Of a stretch of DNA of 64,000 nucleotides, positions 16,904 to 25,318 are shown piece by piece. The translations under genes and the position numbers were made by a program. The notes beneath the pieces were generated by a model. That model was not told where the DNA came from, made no database searches, and worked only from the letters and a program-made list of their open reading frames with translations. This DNA is from Limosilactobacillus urinaemulieris (lineage in GTDB: Bacteria; Bacillota; Bacilli; Lactobacillales; Lactobacillaceae). The stretch spans positions 62,001 to 126,000 of the forward strand of contig NZ_JABUXR010000004.1 in NCBI RefSeq assembly GCF_014838745.1, given 5' to 3'. Positions within the stretch are counted from its first letter, which is position 1, and every line of letters starts with the position of its first letter.

Positions 16904-17806
16904 CTATTCTAAATGGTATTTTACCAGATCTTGACTAAAATAGTCAGGAAGCGGCGCGGTAATTGTAATTTTCTGATTACTAAACGGCACCACTAACCGT
17001 TGCTTGTACCCGTGTAAGTACATTTTAGCTGACGAAGAAGGATTATAAATCGGATCTCCCACAATCGGATGACCGCTATATTCAAGATGAACTCTTAATT
17101 GATGAGTTCTTCCCGTTCCTAACTTCAAATCAACCAGCGAATACTCCGAATTACTCTTAACCGTTTGATAAAAGGTTTGTGCCCGTTGTGAATGCTCGCC
17201 ATTAACCTTTCTTTTCCGAATATCACTCGGGTCATTTCCAATTGGCCAGTTCCACTCGCCACTACCTTTAATTTGCCCTTCAACTAACGCTAGGTATTCC
17301 CGATGAATTCTCCCCTGACTAATTAATCGGTCTAATATTGGTACCACAACCGGATTTTTTGCTACAATTACTGCTCCGCTAGTTTGCAGATCAATTCGGT
17401 GAACCATGTATGCTTGATGGTGTAAATATCCGGCAACATCGTTCATTAGTGTTCCGGTTTCTCCCATCTCATTGGGGTGGCTTTTTTGGCCCCGTGGTTT
17501 ATTAACAACTAGTAAATCACGATTTTCATACAGGACAGCCAACTTCGGCCTCCGTGTCGGAATGTACTGGTTATTGCCCGGATGCCGGAACTCATCTCCT
17601 TTAAATTGCAACATTACCTGATCTCCAGGGTGAACTGTTGTATTCATTGGATGATACTTACCATTTACTAACACTTGACGACGACTACGCAGATAGTGAA
17701 CAAAACGGTTTGGCAGGAGCCATTGTCGCTGCAATAGTTCACGAATGGAAATTGCTGGCTGATTAGCGGTTAACTGTTCCCGGATTTGCCATTGATAGTT
17801 AGTCAT
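16904..17806 (-). CDS. RluA/RluD-family pseudouridine synthase
   Basis: A 300-residue protein. Residues about 20-75 look S4-like (RNA binding), followed by the synthase domain with LLVVNKPRG and the catalytic motif HRIDLQTSGA, whose Asp attacks the base. Conserved GTGRTHQLRVHL and GHPIVGDPIYN follow. It isomerises uridine in rRNA or tRNA; the position cannot be assigned from sequence. Its ATG overlaps the stop of the upstream Ntn hydrolase gene by one base (TAATG). Confidence 0.87.
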   Translation of the reverse strand: MTNYQWQIREQLTANQPAISIRELLQRQWLLPNRFVHYLRSRRQVLVNGKYHPMNTTVHPGDQVMLQFKGDEFRHPGNNQYIPTRRPKLAVLYENRDLLVVNKPRGQKSHPNEMGETGTLMNDVAGYLHHQAYMVHRIDLQTSGAVIVAKNPVVVPILDRLISQGRIHREYLALVEGQIKGSGEWNWPIGNDPSDIRKRKVNGEHSQRAQTFYQTVKSNSEYSLVDLKLGTGRTHQLRVHLEYSGHPIVGDPIYNPSSSAKMYLHGYKQRLVVPFSNQKITITAPLPDYFSQDLVKYHLE

Positions 17807-18783
17807 TACTTAACCTCCCGAACGGTTAATTGGTCAGGAACGTGATAAACTTTTGGCTTATCCCAATTGAGCATTTCTGAAGTCAACTGTAATTTTGTAA
17901 TGTCACCGCGGTGGTACGGCTGAAAGTAATAACTGCAACTCTCAGCTACAGTCACTGCCCGATATACGGAATAGGTACTCTGGTGACGGGTATTTTGCGG
18001 TACCGTCACACTATCTAAAAGGTGCCATTCGCTAACCACCCCGTGTTTTTCATCTTGTGGAACATCCGATCGTTCCTTTAAGTAAGCTGCACGAACAAAC
18101 CTGGCACTTGGTGAATAATAACCTGGTGGATTGGTTTTCCCTGAAAGCCGGCCAGTTGTTACTCGTGGTGTGTTGAGTGGGACACGGTGTTCATTAAACT
18201 CGGGTGTAAATTCAACATACTTTTCCATTTGGTGAAGCTGCTTTTCAAAATTAGGACTGTTAGTTACTACACCGAGGGGATTCTCAATTATTCTTAACGG
18301 GTTCTGGGTTGGCTCAATCACTACAATTCTTCCCGTTCGATCAGCAACTGCAAAATGAAGTTCCGGATTGCCATATTTGGTATCACTATTCTTTTCGCTC
18401 ATTAATTCAACTTCATTAAGGTGCTCTTCGATTTCAGCGACGGTTCGAAAGTTGCCGAGAAGCCAAAAGATAAATTCATACGCTGCAAGCTGAACTTTCT
18501 CCTGGTTACGCTCATCTACGTAGTGTGCCCCGTTAGCAAATGTCAGCTTCTGCGCCATTAATCCATGCTCATTAACCCCATCTGATACATCAATCCGGGT
18601 TGCAGAAATGCTTCCCCCGCCAACCATTGCATATTTATTTGTATAAATCCGGTGATCGAATGCGTTGGCCCACTTAAATTGCCGAGGAACAAATAATGGT
18701 GAGACAGCCAAGATCGGCCAATCCATTGTTCGTGCCAATAAGTGCGTGTGGTCCAATGTTACCTGATAAATACTGGTACACAT
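17806..18783 (-). CDS. Choloylglycine hydrolase / penicillin V acylase family Ntn hydrolase
   Basis: A 325-residue N-terminal nucleophile hydrolase. Catalytic Cys2 becomes the N-terminus after Met removal. The conserved Arg18, Asp21, Asn175 and Arg228 all fall at the canonical positions of the bile salt hydrolase/penicillin V acylase family. ARTMDW near the start looks closer to the acylase branch than to classical Bsh proteins. Substrates could be conjugated bile acids, N-acyl amino acids or signalling lactones. It has no signal peptide, so it is cytosolic. It is first in the operon that continues with the pseudouridine synthase, terC and trxA. Confidence 0.82.
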   Translation of the reverse strand: MCTSIYQVTLDHTHLLARTMDWPILAVSPLFVPRQFKWANAFDHRIYTNKYAMVGGGSISATRIDVSDGVNEHGLMAQKLTFANGAHYVDERNQEKVQLAAYEFIFWLLGNFRTVAEIEEHLNEVELMSEKNSDTKYGNPELHFAVADRTGRIVVIEPTQNPLRIIENPLGVVTNSPNFEKQLHQMEKYVEFTPEFNEHRVPLNTPRVTTGRLSGKTNPPGYYSPSARFVRAAYLKERSDVPQDEKHGVVSEWHLLDSVTVPQNTRHQSTYSVYRAVTVAESCSYYFQPYHRGDITKLQLTSEMLNWDKPKVYHVPDQLTVREVK

Positions 18784-18927
18784 GATCGTTTGCCTCCCAT
18801 TTTTTATCTTAAGTTTATCTGATTTCCCGGGAAATAGTTATCATTTTGTTTCCAGACTGCTTTACTTTTCTCTGTTAAAATAGTTGAATAGGATTATAAG
18901 CGATTTACGCAAGGGGGATGAACGGCA

Positions 18928-19845
18928 ATGTTAAGTACGGAGAGAATCAACGCTCATAGCTGGTGGATCAGTGTGTTTGAACCACTCCCCCATGAGCGAC
19001 AGGATCTTATCCAAAAGTACGAGGTTACCAAGGAACTGCTTGACTATGCCATCGACCCCTATGAAAAAGCCCGGGTTGAAGTTGATCCAGATGCTGGAGT
19101 TACCTTGCTGATTTTCGATGTTTATGTCCCAACTCACGAGGTCACTGCTCCACAGACCGCACCGATTGGTATCATGTTAACGAACAACAACCTAATTACT
19201 TTTACAAATGCCAAAACTAATTTTGTTAATGGAATTATTGCTAACCAGCTCAAACGTTTACAAAACCGCGATACCGTTGTTGAAAAATTAAATCTGGTTC
19301 TTGCCGTCCTGTACCGCCTGTCTACCGATTACTTTGGTCCGTTACGCCGGGTTGACCAAAAACGACAACAAATCCAGCGTTCACTTCAAGGACGCACCGG
19401 ACGAAAAGCTATTACTGAATTTATGGAAATTGAAACTGGCTTGGTCTATATGCTCACTTCATTAAAGGGAAACGTTTCACTACTGGAAGAATTCGAACGC
19501 CGAATGAATCCGATCATGTCGACCCGACAGAGAAATAACCTTGATGATGTCATTGTTGAAGCCCAGCAAGGATTGGAAATGGCACAGATGACTTCTGACG
19601 TTTCTGCTCGGGTTTCCAATGCATACAGCAAGGTCCTGGATAGTGATCTAAACCAAACAATGAAGTTTCTAACAATCTATTCAATCCTCCTTTCCATCCC
19701 CACCATCGTTGCCGGCTTTTATGGCGAGAACGTCGCTCTACCACTAGCTAACAAAAGTTATTCCTGGATCATTACCATTGTAATTGCAATCCTCTTAATG
19801 ATCCTCTGCGCCGTCTTCCTGATTAGAAAGGATTGGTGGAAGTAA
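18928..19845 (+). CDS. corA: CorA-family divalent cation transporter, GMN motif altered
   Basis: A 305-residue protein with a soluble alpha/beta N-terminal part, a long helical region, and two membrane helices at the C-terminus (about residues 245-264 and 280-298), as in CorA. The loop between them reads YGENV (residues 265-269) where the family has YGMNV. The short basic tail RKDWWK is typical. It would form a pentameric Mg2+ or Co2+ channel. ATG 18928 is preceded by AAGGGGG. Whether the Met to Glu change at the selectivity motif alters ion choice is unknown. Confidence 0.8.
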   Translation: MLSTERINAHSWWISVFEPLPHERQDLIQKYEVTKELLDYAIDPYEKARVEVDPDAGVTLLIFDVYVPTHEVTAPQTAPIGIMLTNNNLITFTNAKTNFVNGIIANQLKRLQNRDTVVEKLNLVLAVLYRLSTDYFGPLRRVDQKRQQIQRSLQGRTGRKAITEFMEIETGLVYMLTSLKGNVSLLEEFERRMNPIMSTRQRNNLDDVIVEAQQGLEMAQMTSDVSARVSNAYSKVLDSDLNQTMKFLTIYSILLSIPTIVAGFYGENVALPLANKSYSWIITIVIAILLMILCAVFLIRKDWWK

Positions 19846-20062
19846 GAGAGCGTGAGCAGGCTAAGAAGTCCCGTAAGACAACAATTTCTCCCGACTGGAT
19901 GCTGAAAGTATCTGGGAGGGAGGTTGTTGTCTATAGGGACTTCCCTGCGAACGCGTTTTGACTCGGTTGAAGTAGAAGCTAGGAAGCGCAGACGAAGCAC
20001 GTTATCACTATGTAGAAAGTTGTTGTCTATAGGTGCGTCCCTGTGAACGCGTTTTGACTCGG
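19846..20062 (+). repeat. Palindromic 3' UTR element cluster 3 (inverted)
   Basis: Starts immediately after the corA TAA with GAGAGCGTGAGCAGG. It contains a hairpin AGACAACAATTTCTCCC paired with GGGAGGGAGGTTGTTGTCT (the type seen at 7020-7080, inverted), then GAACGCGTTTTGACTCGGTT, the inverted head motif. A truncated second copy of the distal half follows (GTTGTTGTCTATAGG... GAACGCGTTTTGACTCGGTT). Confidence 0.78.
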
Positions 20063-20071
20063 TTGCATTCG

Positions 20072-20120
20072 AAAAGCCTAAGTACATAACCTTAAACGGC
20101 TGTGTACTTAGGCTTTGTTT
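20072..20120. terminator. Terminator between corA and pepD
   Basis: AAGCCTAAGTACA and TGTACTTAGGCTT form a 13-bp perfect stem followed by TGTTTTTTG. It can act on both strands. On both sides a palindromic element cluster separates it from the adjacent stop codon (corA and pepD). Confidence 0.85.
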
Positions 20121-20133
20121 TTTGTGTAGTTAG

Positions 20134-20500
20134 TGCTAGCGTTCTAGGCAACTGAGTCAAGATCTGTTCGCCGTGACCGTAATCTCCATCTAACTATCCC
20201 GTCCTTGATTGTAAAAACAATCAAGGACGGGATTCCTTAGTACTCGATTGCTAGTCCGTCACGGCCCACACTCTAACTGAAACGTGCTCAGCCTAACCTT
20301 CCTCGAGCTAACGTTCTAGGCAACAAAGTAGAAATGTGCTCACCAGGAACTTGCTAGAGCTAACGTTCTAGGCAACTGAGTCTAAACGTGCTTTGCCCGA
20401 GTTTCCTAGAGCCAGCGACCTCCTTCCTAGGCGCAAGACGCCTTCGTCAGGAGAAATCGCTAGCTTTCCGGAAACTCTTTGGGGCAAAGGCACTCTCCTA
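20134..20500 (-). repeat. Palindromic 3' UTR element cluster 4 (several units)
   Basis: Contains a head GGCAACTGAGTCAAGATCTG, the TATCCCGTCCTTGATTG/CAATCAAGGACGGGAT hairpin ending GGCCCACACTCTA (about 20275), two truncated head fragments (GGCAACAAAGTAGAAATGTG and GGCAACTGAGTCTAAACGTG), and a full unit with GAGTTTCC, CCAGCGACCTCCTTCC, matching AGGAGAAATCGCTAGC and GGAAACTC, ending GGCACTCT. The complement of the pepD stop codon is at 20498-20500, two bases beyond CACTCT. Confidence 0.8.
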
Positions 20501-21928
20501 ATAATTATCCCCTCTCTCGAACTGGAATTTGGAGTTGAGGAGAGATTGGTGGATGAGACTGTTGAGGAGATCCTTGGTGGCATCCATGGCGTGGGTGGCG
20601 GTCTTTTCGTTCCGCTTGGTAAGGAAGTCGGTAACAGCATCCCCCTGCTTGGTCTTTGCGATCGCGGTAATCATGTCAATCCGCTTAACGGCATAACTTT
20701 GTGAAGCATCACGGAAAGCATTTACTTCGTTAATAAACTCGTGGTAACGTGGTTCAACGATGACCTCAAGCTGCTTTTGTAGCCAGTATGCACTGTCATC
20801 AACCTTGTTACCAGCATGGTCATATGATGCTGGCGTTGCGTTAATGTTGGTGAAGAATGGAACATATGGACTGTATGCAAAGAAGCCGAAGTTAATCCAT
20901 TGAATTGCGGCGCATTCAGCCGGAACATTATTCCGAATTTGTAAAATACATGAGCTTTGGTTCCGGTCCAAAGCAATTGAGCGGAACTTCTTCTGATCCT
21001 TTTCATCACCAGAAGCGTATGAGCCAGTTGGATCATATGGCGTACCATTGTAGTGTGATGACAAGAAGTATTCAACATCTTCAACAGCCAGCTTCTTCTC
21101 TGCCCGTTGGATGAACGGGATATCTAAGCTGGTTGGTTCTTGGTCAACTGATGGGGTAAATAGCTTTTGACCATACCATGAACGCGGTGTGTTGTAGTAT
21201 TGGTCAGCTTCATCATTAGTCCCGAAAATCTTCCGGAAATTGAAGCCACCTGGGTATGGGTTTAGGTTATTATCTTGAACAAATTGTTGGATTGTTGGGG
21301 CAAACATAAAGTTGTCTGGGTCTTCAAAGTTAACCTCTTCAATGCACATAATGTTAGGACAAATTGCATAAGCATCATCCGGAATTCGTTGAGCAACCCA
21401 CTGGTGACCACCAGCAGTTTCAAAGTACCAGACTTCATTGTTATCACTAAATGCAATTCCGTTACTTTCACCAGTCCCGTAAGTTTCAATTAAGTGACCA
21501 AGACGTTGAACACCTTCACGGGCACTCTTGATAAATGGCAGAACAAGGTAAACCATTGAGTCTTCGTCGACACCCTTTTCAACAAGCGGGTCGTGACCCA
21601 GTACTCGTGGATTAGTCATTTCGGTTTCGGATGCACTCATCGCAACGTTATATTCGTTGATCCCTTGTTCATCCCACCGACCGTTATTAATATCACCATT
21701 TGTTGTGGCGGTAAAACGACAACCTTGATCATCCAAGTCAACTTCTAACCCATTGTAGGTTGACTTAAAGTGTTCTCCAGTATAGTCCTTAGCAGGATAG
21801 ACTTGGAAAGTCTTGGGGTTAACACCGTCGTAATAATCTTCATTTCGTGCAATCATGGTTGAACCATCAATTGACGCGTTTTTACCAACTAACATTGCAG
21901 TACAACTGCTCATTTTCTTGACGTTCAT
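20498..21928 (-). CDS. pepD: C69-family dipeptidase
   Basis: A 476-residue cytosolic dipeptidase of the Ntn-hydrolase peptidase family C69. The N-terminal SSCTAMLVGKNASIDGSTM places the nucleophile Cys at about residue 9, to be exposed by processing. NEDYYDGVNPK and the AGGHQWVAQRIPDD region are typical for lactobacillar PepD. It hydrolyses a broad range of dipeptides. ATG 21928 follows AAAGGACGGG. The gene ends directly at a palindromic repeat. Confidence 0.9.
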   Translation of the reverse strand: MNVKKMSSCTAMLVGKNASIDGSTMIARNEDYYDGVNPKTFQVYPAKDYTGEHFKSTYNGLEVDLDDQGCRFTATTNGDINNGRWDEQGINEYNVAMSASETEMTNPRVLGHDPLVEKGVDEDSMVYLVLPFIKSAREGVQRLGHLIETYGTGESNGIAFSDNNEVWYFETAGGHQWVAQRIPDDAYAICPNIMCIEEVNFEDPDNFMFAPTIQQFVQDNNLNPYPGGFNFRKIFGTNDEADQYYNTPRSWYGQKLFTPSVDQEPTSLDIPFIQRAEKKLAVEDVEYFLSSHYNGTPYDPTGSYASGDEKDQKKFRSIALDRNQSSCILQIRNNVPAECAAIQWINFGFFAYSPYVPFFTNINATPASYDHAGNKVDDSAYWLQKQLEVIVEPRYHEFINEVNAFRDASQSYAVKRIDMITAIAKTKQGDAVTDFLTKRNEKTATHAMDATKDLLNSLIHQSLLNSKFQFERGDNY

Positions 21929-21986
21929 TTTGTCCCGTCCTTTCGGTTGCGTTTACTAATATAATAACACTTTTAACCCAATCAAC

Positions 21987-22155
21987 TTGCTTGCTTTTTC
22001 AAGTCGTGGTAGGATAACAACACTATATGCCTATATAATACCGTAATATGGTCGGTGAGTCTCTACCCAAAGCCTTAAACTTTGGACTATAAGCAATCAT
22101 ACTAGTTTATGTGTAGGGACTGAGAAGTAACGTAACTCAGTCTCTTTTCTGTTTT
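21987..22155 (+). promoter_or_regulatory. Purine (guanine-type) riboswitch with terminator
   Basis: A TTGCTT and TAGGAT pair 17 bases apart precede the aptamer. P2 is ACCG/CGGT closing a loop with AATATGG. The joining strand is GTCTCTACC. P3 is CAAAG/CTTTG with loop CCTTAAA. The 3' junction GGACTATAAG (about 22084-22093) has C at the specificity position, so guanine or xanthine is the likely ligand. The terminator stem GGGACTGAG/CTCAGTCTC (22116-22144) with T-run follows. Confidence 0.88.
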
Positions 22156-22171
22156 AAAGGGAGGATTAATC

Positions 22172-23497
22172 GTGGACGAAACAGGTTCAGTAAATAACGC
22201 TCACCAACGAAAAGTTTTATTTTCGCCTAAAGATCTGGTACTTGGTTTTCAACACTTATTAGCAATGTATTCAGGGGACGTTCTTGTCCCGTTACTCATT
22301 GGTAGCTACTTGCATTTTTCGACTATCCAAATGACTTACCTGGTCTCAATTGATATTTTCATGTGTGGAATTGCGACCTTGCTCCAATTGAAGCGAACAC
22401 CACTGACTGGGATTGGTCTTCCTGTTGTTCTGGGATGTGCTGTTCAATCAGTAACCCCATTGGAATCAATCGGGAGTAAGCTAGGAATCACCTATATGTA
22501 CGGGGCAATTATTGCTGCCGGAATCTTTGTTTTCCTGATTGCTGGTGTCTTTTCCCGACTAAAAAAGCTTTTTCCCCCCGTCGTTACCGGTTCGTTAATC
22601 ACCATCATTGGTTTTACCCTGGTTCCGGTCGGTTTCCAGGATCTTGGTGGTGGTACACCGACCGCCCATTCATTTGGTGATCCAAAAAACCTCTTCATTG
22701 GGTTCGTCACAATTGCGGTGATCCTCCTTCTTAATGCTTGGGCAAAAGGGTTCTTGAAGTCAATTGCCATCTTACTAGGAATCTTAATCGGGTCCTTTGT
22801 TGCTGGCGCAATGGGGATGGTTTCATTAAAGCCGGTTTCTGAAGCTGCCTGGCTTCACACCCCGCAACTATTTTTCTTTGGTGTCCCACACTTTAACGGG
22901 AGCGCCATGATTACAATGATCCTGGTCTCTTTGACAACGATGATCGAGTCTACGGGAGTCTTCTTTGCCCTGAGTGAAGTTACCGGACAGAAGCTCACGA
23001 GTGATGACATCAAGCGGGGGTACCGTGCTGAAGGAATTGCCGCCATTCTTGGTGGTCTCTTTAATACCTTCCCCTACTCAACCTTCTCCGAAAACGTTGG
23101 TGTTATTCGGATGTCTGGGGTTAAAACCCGTCGACCAGTGTACTACGCCGCCTTTATGCTGTTGCTTCTGGGATTGCTTCCCAAGGCCGGTGCACTTGCG
23201 ACCGTTATTCCCGATCCGGTTCTTGGTGGTGCCATGATTGTTATGTTCGGGATCGTTGGGGTTCAAGGGATTCAAATTCTACATAAGGTTGACTTTACTG
23301 ATAACAGAAATATCCTGGTTGCCTCAGTTTCTGTTGGTTTAGGGTTAGGTGTAACCATGTATCCACATATTTTTCAATTCCTACCAACCGAATTTCAGAT
23401 TATGATGGGAAACGGTGTGGTTGTCGGTAGTGTTGCTGCCGTTGTCCTTAACCTATTATTTAATGGTTACGGGAAAGAAAAACCAGCCAAAGATTAA
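22172..23497 (+). CDS. pbuX: Xanthine/guanine permease, NCS2 family
   Basis: A 441-residue protein with 12 to 14 hydrophobic segments of the nucleobase:cation symporter-2 family. It has GFQHLLAMYSGDVLVPLLIG at the N-terminus, LQLKRTPLTGIGLPVVLGCA, and the conserved TMIESTGVFFALSEVTG and NTFPYSTFSENVGVI motifs. It imports xanthine or guanine with protons. The start is GTG 22172, after AAAGGGAGGA. The guanine-type riboswitch upstream fits purine salvage. A uracil permease is less likely because of the riboswitch. Confidence 0.9.
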   Translation: MDETGSVNNAHQRKVLFSPKDLVLGFQHLLAMYSGDVLVPLLIGSYLHFSTIQMTYLVSIDIFMCGIATLLQLKRTPLTGIGLPVVLGCAVQSVTPLESIGSKLGITYMYGAIIAAGIFVFLIAGVFSRLKKLFPPVVTGSLITIIGFTLVPVGFQDLGGGTPTAHSFGDPKNLFIGFVTIAVILLLNAWAKGFLKSIAILLGILIGSFVAGAMGMVSLKPVSEAAWLHTPQLFFFGVPHFNGSAMITMILVSLTTMIESTGVFFALSEVTGQKLTSDDIKRGYRAEGIAAILGGLFNTFPYSTFSENVGVIRMSGVKTRRPVYYAAFMLLLLGLLPKAGALATVIPDPVLGGAMIVMFGIVGVQGIQILHKVDFTDNRNILVASVSVGLGLGVTMYPHIFQFLPTEFQIMMGNGVVVGSVAAVVLNLLFNGYGKEKPAKD

Positions 23498-23521
23498 TCT
23501 CATTAAATTTTAATAATACTA

Positions 23522-23785
23522 TTGACAATTTAATTTGGTCACGCTAGAATAATTTCAACAATTATCGTTTCAGTAATTGCTTCGTTCGGTGTCAGAGAGC
23601 CGGTGGGGATGTGCGAACCGGTCAGGCGGAGTTAATGAATTATCGCGAGTTTAAGATTGCTCGGCCATAGTCAGTGCCGTTACCACCTGATACGAGAGCG
23701 TATTAGATCAATACGTATGTGGGTGGTACCGCGGTTAATAAATCGTCCCGTTGATGAATCATTTCATCAGCGGGATTTTTTATGC
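23522..23785 (+). promoter_or_regulatory. T-box leader of NhaC-family transporter
   Basis: Promoter TTGACA (23522-23527), 17 bases, TAGAAT (23545-23550). The T-box core GGGTGGTACCGCGG is at 23721-23734 and the terminator arms at 23747-23758 and 23763-23774 with T-run. TGGT pairs with an ACCA tRNA end. The specifier is not resolved: the part TGAATTATCGC of Stem I permits TAT (tyrosine) or TTA (leucine). A tyrosine reading would fit the NhaC-type YheL group known from other firmicutes, which is inference. Confidence 0.85.
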
Positions 23786-23812
23786 AAGCAGTTCATTAAG
23801 GAGGAGCAAAAA

Positions 23813-23863
23813 ATGAAAAATTGTGGTGGCATTATCCGTTATCAACTTCAATTCAAACACTAA
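23813..23863 (+). CDS. 16-residue small ORF downstream of T-box terminator
   Basis: ATG 23813 follows the near-perfect ribosome binding site AAGGAGGAGC and encodes MKNCGGIIRYQLQFKH before TAA at 23861. It lies between the T-box terminator and the transporter gene, so it would be translated only when the T-box permits readthrough. It may be a leader peptide that couples translation to the transporter, or a fortuitous ORF. No family is recognised. Confidence 0.45.
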   Translation: MKNCGGIIRYQLQFKH

Positions 23864-23896
23864 CCAATCAATTATTTTATAAGGGAGATTTGAATT

Positions 23897-25264
23897 ATGA
23901 AGTCAATTAAGTTCGGTGAAGCAGTTAGTATCCTACTAATTATGTTAATTATTTTAGGGACAGCCGTTATTAAGTTTGGGCTCTCCCCACAAATTCCGGT
24001 CCTCTTCGTCATTGCCTTAATCATGCTTTGGGCAAAACTGCGGGGAGCTTCTTGGGACGACCTTCATAAGGGAATCCAAGATGGAATTGGTACAGCAATC
24101 ATTCCTATTTTTATCTTTATCCTGATTGGGGCACTAATTGCCGTTTGGATTAAAGCCGGGATTATTCCATCAATTATGGTAATCGGCTTTAAGATTATCA
24201 GCGCACGGTGGTTCGTTCCTTCTACTTTCCTCGTCTGTTCACTAGTTGGGGTTTCAATTGGGAGTGGTTTTACAACGATTTCAACAATCGGGTTAGCACT
24301 TTTCGCTGTCGGTCACGCAATGGGAATTAACCCAGCCTTAGTTGCCGGTTCAATTATCTCCGGTGCAGTTTTCGGTGATAAGATGTCGCCACTATCCGAT
24401 TCCACTAACCTGGCCTCCGCAATTGCCGGTAGTGATTTATTTGCCCACATTAAGAACATGATGTGGTCCACCATCCCATCTTTCATTGTTTCATTTATTC
24501 TTTTCTGGATTATTGGTCAAAGCGGTAGCGGGATGAACTCTAGTAAGATCGTTCACACTACGCAAGCATTAGTAAACAACTTTAGTATTAGCTGGTGGGC
24601 CTTACTGCCAATCGCATTACTCTTCATCTGCGCTTGGCGTCACATTCCAGCTATTCCAACCCTATTTATTAACATCATTGTGACCGTAATCATGATTTTT
24701 GTTCAGGATCCACACACATCCCTTAAATCATTAACTAACTTGATTAGTGAGGGATTCGTCGCTCATACTAATGATGCTTCAGTTAATGCTCTTCTTTCTC
24801 GTGGTGGAATTACCAGTATGATGGGAACAGTCTCCTTGATTATTGTGACCCTTTCTCTTGGGGGCATCTTAATGCAATTTAACGTTATCCAATCTGCAAT
24901 GGATCCCCTTGTTAAGCATCTTAAGACTCCAGGAAGCTTAATTCTGACTACAATTCTTTCCGGAATTGGGGTGAACCTCTTCGTTGGTGAACAATACCTT
25001 TCAGTAATTCTTCCAGGACGAGCCTTTAAGACCGCCTTTAAGGATATGAAGCTTTCTCCACTAGCCCTTAGTCGGGTTCTTGAAGATGGTGGTAGTGTTA
25101 TTAACTACCTAATTCCATGGGGAGTTGCCGGGATGTTCGCCGCCTCCACTCTTGGCGTACCGGTTCTCCACTTCTTACCATTTGCATTCTTCAGTCTCTT
25201 TTCACCAGTCTTCTCTGTTATTAGCGGATTTACTGGGATTGGATTAAAGCGTGCTAAAAACTAA
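23897..25264 (+). CDS. NhaC-family transporter under T-box control
   Basis: A 455-residue protein with about 12 hydrophobic segments. SGAVFGDKMSPLSDSTNLA near residue 155 is the signature of the NhaC Na+/H+ antiporter family. Because expression is controlled by a T-box, it more likely carries an amino acid (tyrosine in YheL-type cases) than serving only sodium export; this is inference. ATG 23897 follows AAGGGAGA. It converges on metF, with a shared terminator between. Confidence 0.82.
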   Translation: MKSIKFGEAVSILLIMLIILGTAVIKFGLSPQIPVLFVIALIMLWAKLRGASWDDLHKGIQDGIGTAIIPIFIFILIGALIAVWIKAGIIPSIMVIGFKIISARWFVPSTFLVCSLVGVSIGSGFTTISTIGLALFAVGHAMGINPALVAGSIISGAVFGDKMSPLSDSTNLASAIAGSDLFAHIKNMMWSTIPSFIVSFILFWIIGQSGSGMNSSKIVHTTQALVNNFSISWWALLPIALLFICAWRHIPAIPTLFINIIVTVIMIFVQDPHTSLKSLTNLISEGFVAHTNDASVNALLSRGGITSMMGTVSLIIVTLSLGGILMQFNVIQSAMDPLVKHLKTPGSLILTTILSGIGVNLFVGEQYLSVILPGRAFKTAFKDMKLSPLALSRVLEDGGSVINYLIPWGVAGMFAASTLGVPVLHFLPFAFFSLFSPVFSVISGFTGIGLKRAKN

Positions 25265-25265
25265 A

Positions 25266-25316
25266 TTACAAAAAAACTGCTAGTGTCTTAGTTAGGCATT
25301 AGCAGTTTTTGTTTCC
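25266..25316. terminator. Bidirectional terminator between nhaC-like gene and metF
   Basis: AAAAACTGCTAGTG and CATTAGCAGTTTTT form a stem (one wobble) flanked by A- and T-runs, between convergent genes. Confidence 0.85.
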
Positions 25317-25318
25317 CC

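Noticed and set aside
20368-20704. Open frames across the repeat clusters (also 6830-7305, 29507-29859, 43702-44099 and 57714-57995), with similar translated pieces in different clusters
   Set aside because: The similarity of the translations follows from the repeated DNA itself. Frames have no suitable ribosome binding sites and differ between clusters, and the DNA is dominated by hairpins.
23657-23863. A 68-codon ORF running through the second T-box
   Set aside because: It crosses the T-box core and terminator, with no ribosome binding site. Only the last 16 codons, with a proper site, were kept.
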